In this document: one piece after another, positions 63,768-64,000 of the stretch
How the letters are laid out: every line of letters starts with the position of its first letter
Position numbering within the stretch: the stretch's first letter is position 1
Origin: Pithys albifrons albifrons
Taxonomy: Eukaryota; Chordata; Aves; Passeriformes; Thamnophilidae
Length of the DNA stretch: 64,000 bases
NCBI RefSeq assembly: GCF_047495875.1
Contig: NC_092480.1
Location: 186,001-250,000, forward strand
Direction of reading: 5' to 3'
Notes under the pieces: model-generated
Database searches by the model: none
The model's input: the letters and a program-made list of their open reading frames with translations, nothing else
Told to the model about the DNA's origin: nothing
Program-made: the position numbers and the translations under genes

Positions 63768-64000
63768 GACAAGATGCCACTTCTGCTTCAATTTAGGCAG
63801 CTGTGAGAAAAACCAGAAATCTCTCTGCCATTGCCACTGGATGGGTGGGATCCATCTGTAGGTGATTTCACAAGAACATTGCACAGCATGATCCTTAGTT
63901 TGTAGGAATACATGTCTTTATCCCACTGAAGAGACTAGTTTGATGTCCCAAAGGTTGAGATTCTCCTGGGACTGATGTCAGAAGTGGAGTAAAGCAAGTT
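63768..64000. other. Intergenic, right edge
   Basis: Short unique stretch with no feature seen. Confidence 0.5.

Noticed and set aside
63168..63884. A 238-codon minus-strand frame and two overlapping ones at the right end
   Set aside because: All three frames are open because the 40-bp unit is stop-free. The peptide is the same repeat in three phases, and no homology is recognisable.
46421..64000. The mir-100/let-7a/mir-125b cluster expected upstream of UBASH3B in mammals
   Set aside because: I looked by eye for the conserved mature let-7, miR-100 and miR-125b sequences on the plus strand and for reverse complements, and saw none. The cluster is probably farther away.
1..64000. CRISPR arrays, phage or bacterial systems, tRNA genes and endogenous retrovirus genes
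   Set aside because: None was seen. The regular repeats are contiguous minisatellites without unique spacers, the host is a vertebrate, and no gag, pol or env-like frames or LTR pairs were recognised.

Overview
The window looks like vertebrate, and specifically bird, nuclear DNA. The genes are split into exons, there is a GC-rich CpG-island promoter, and the only recognisable interspersed repeats are six copies of the CR1 LINE 3' end, the dominant avian retroposon. There are no operons, no prokaryotic-type genes, and no tRNA, rRNA or CRISPR that I could find. I cannot name the species.

One protein-coding gene is firmly supported: UBASH3B (STS-1/TULA-2) on the minus strand. The window holds its promoter and first four coding exons: exon 1 at 45882-46009, exon 2 at 3397-3450, exon 3 at 2646-2832 and exon 4 at 2014-2212. 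Together they encode 189 residues plus one base of the next codon. They cover the UBA domain and the first half of the 2H-phosphoesterase domain. The second HxT motif, the SH3 domain and the C-terminal histidine phosphatase domain must lie to the left of position 1. Intron 1 is about 42.4 kb and fills two thirds of the window.

Layout: 1-2013 is intron 4 (partial); 2014-3450 is the compact cluster of exons 4, 3 and 2; 3451-45881 is intron 1, with three CR1 copies, a 36-copy 21-bp minisatellite, several short repeats and a degenerate GC-rich array next to exon 1; 45180-46420 is the CpG island and promoter; 46421-64000 is 5' flanking or intergenic DNA with three more CR1 copies, a 60-bp minisatellite, a 40-bp minisatellite and two stretches that look like conserved non-coding elements. 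No coding gene is visible upstream of UBASH3B in this window.

I found no convincing new biological system. The most unusual structures are the three minisatellites. Two have higher-order organisation, and all have periods or higher-order periods divisible by three, so they create long but almost certainly spurious reading frames. Other points of interest are the GC-rich arrays flanking exon 1, the apparent absence of the mammalian upstream start codon in exon 1, and a few AT-rich candidate enhancers.
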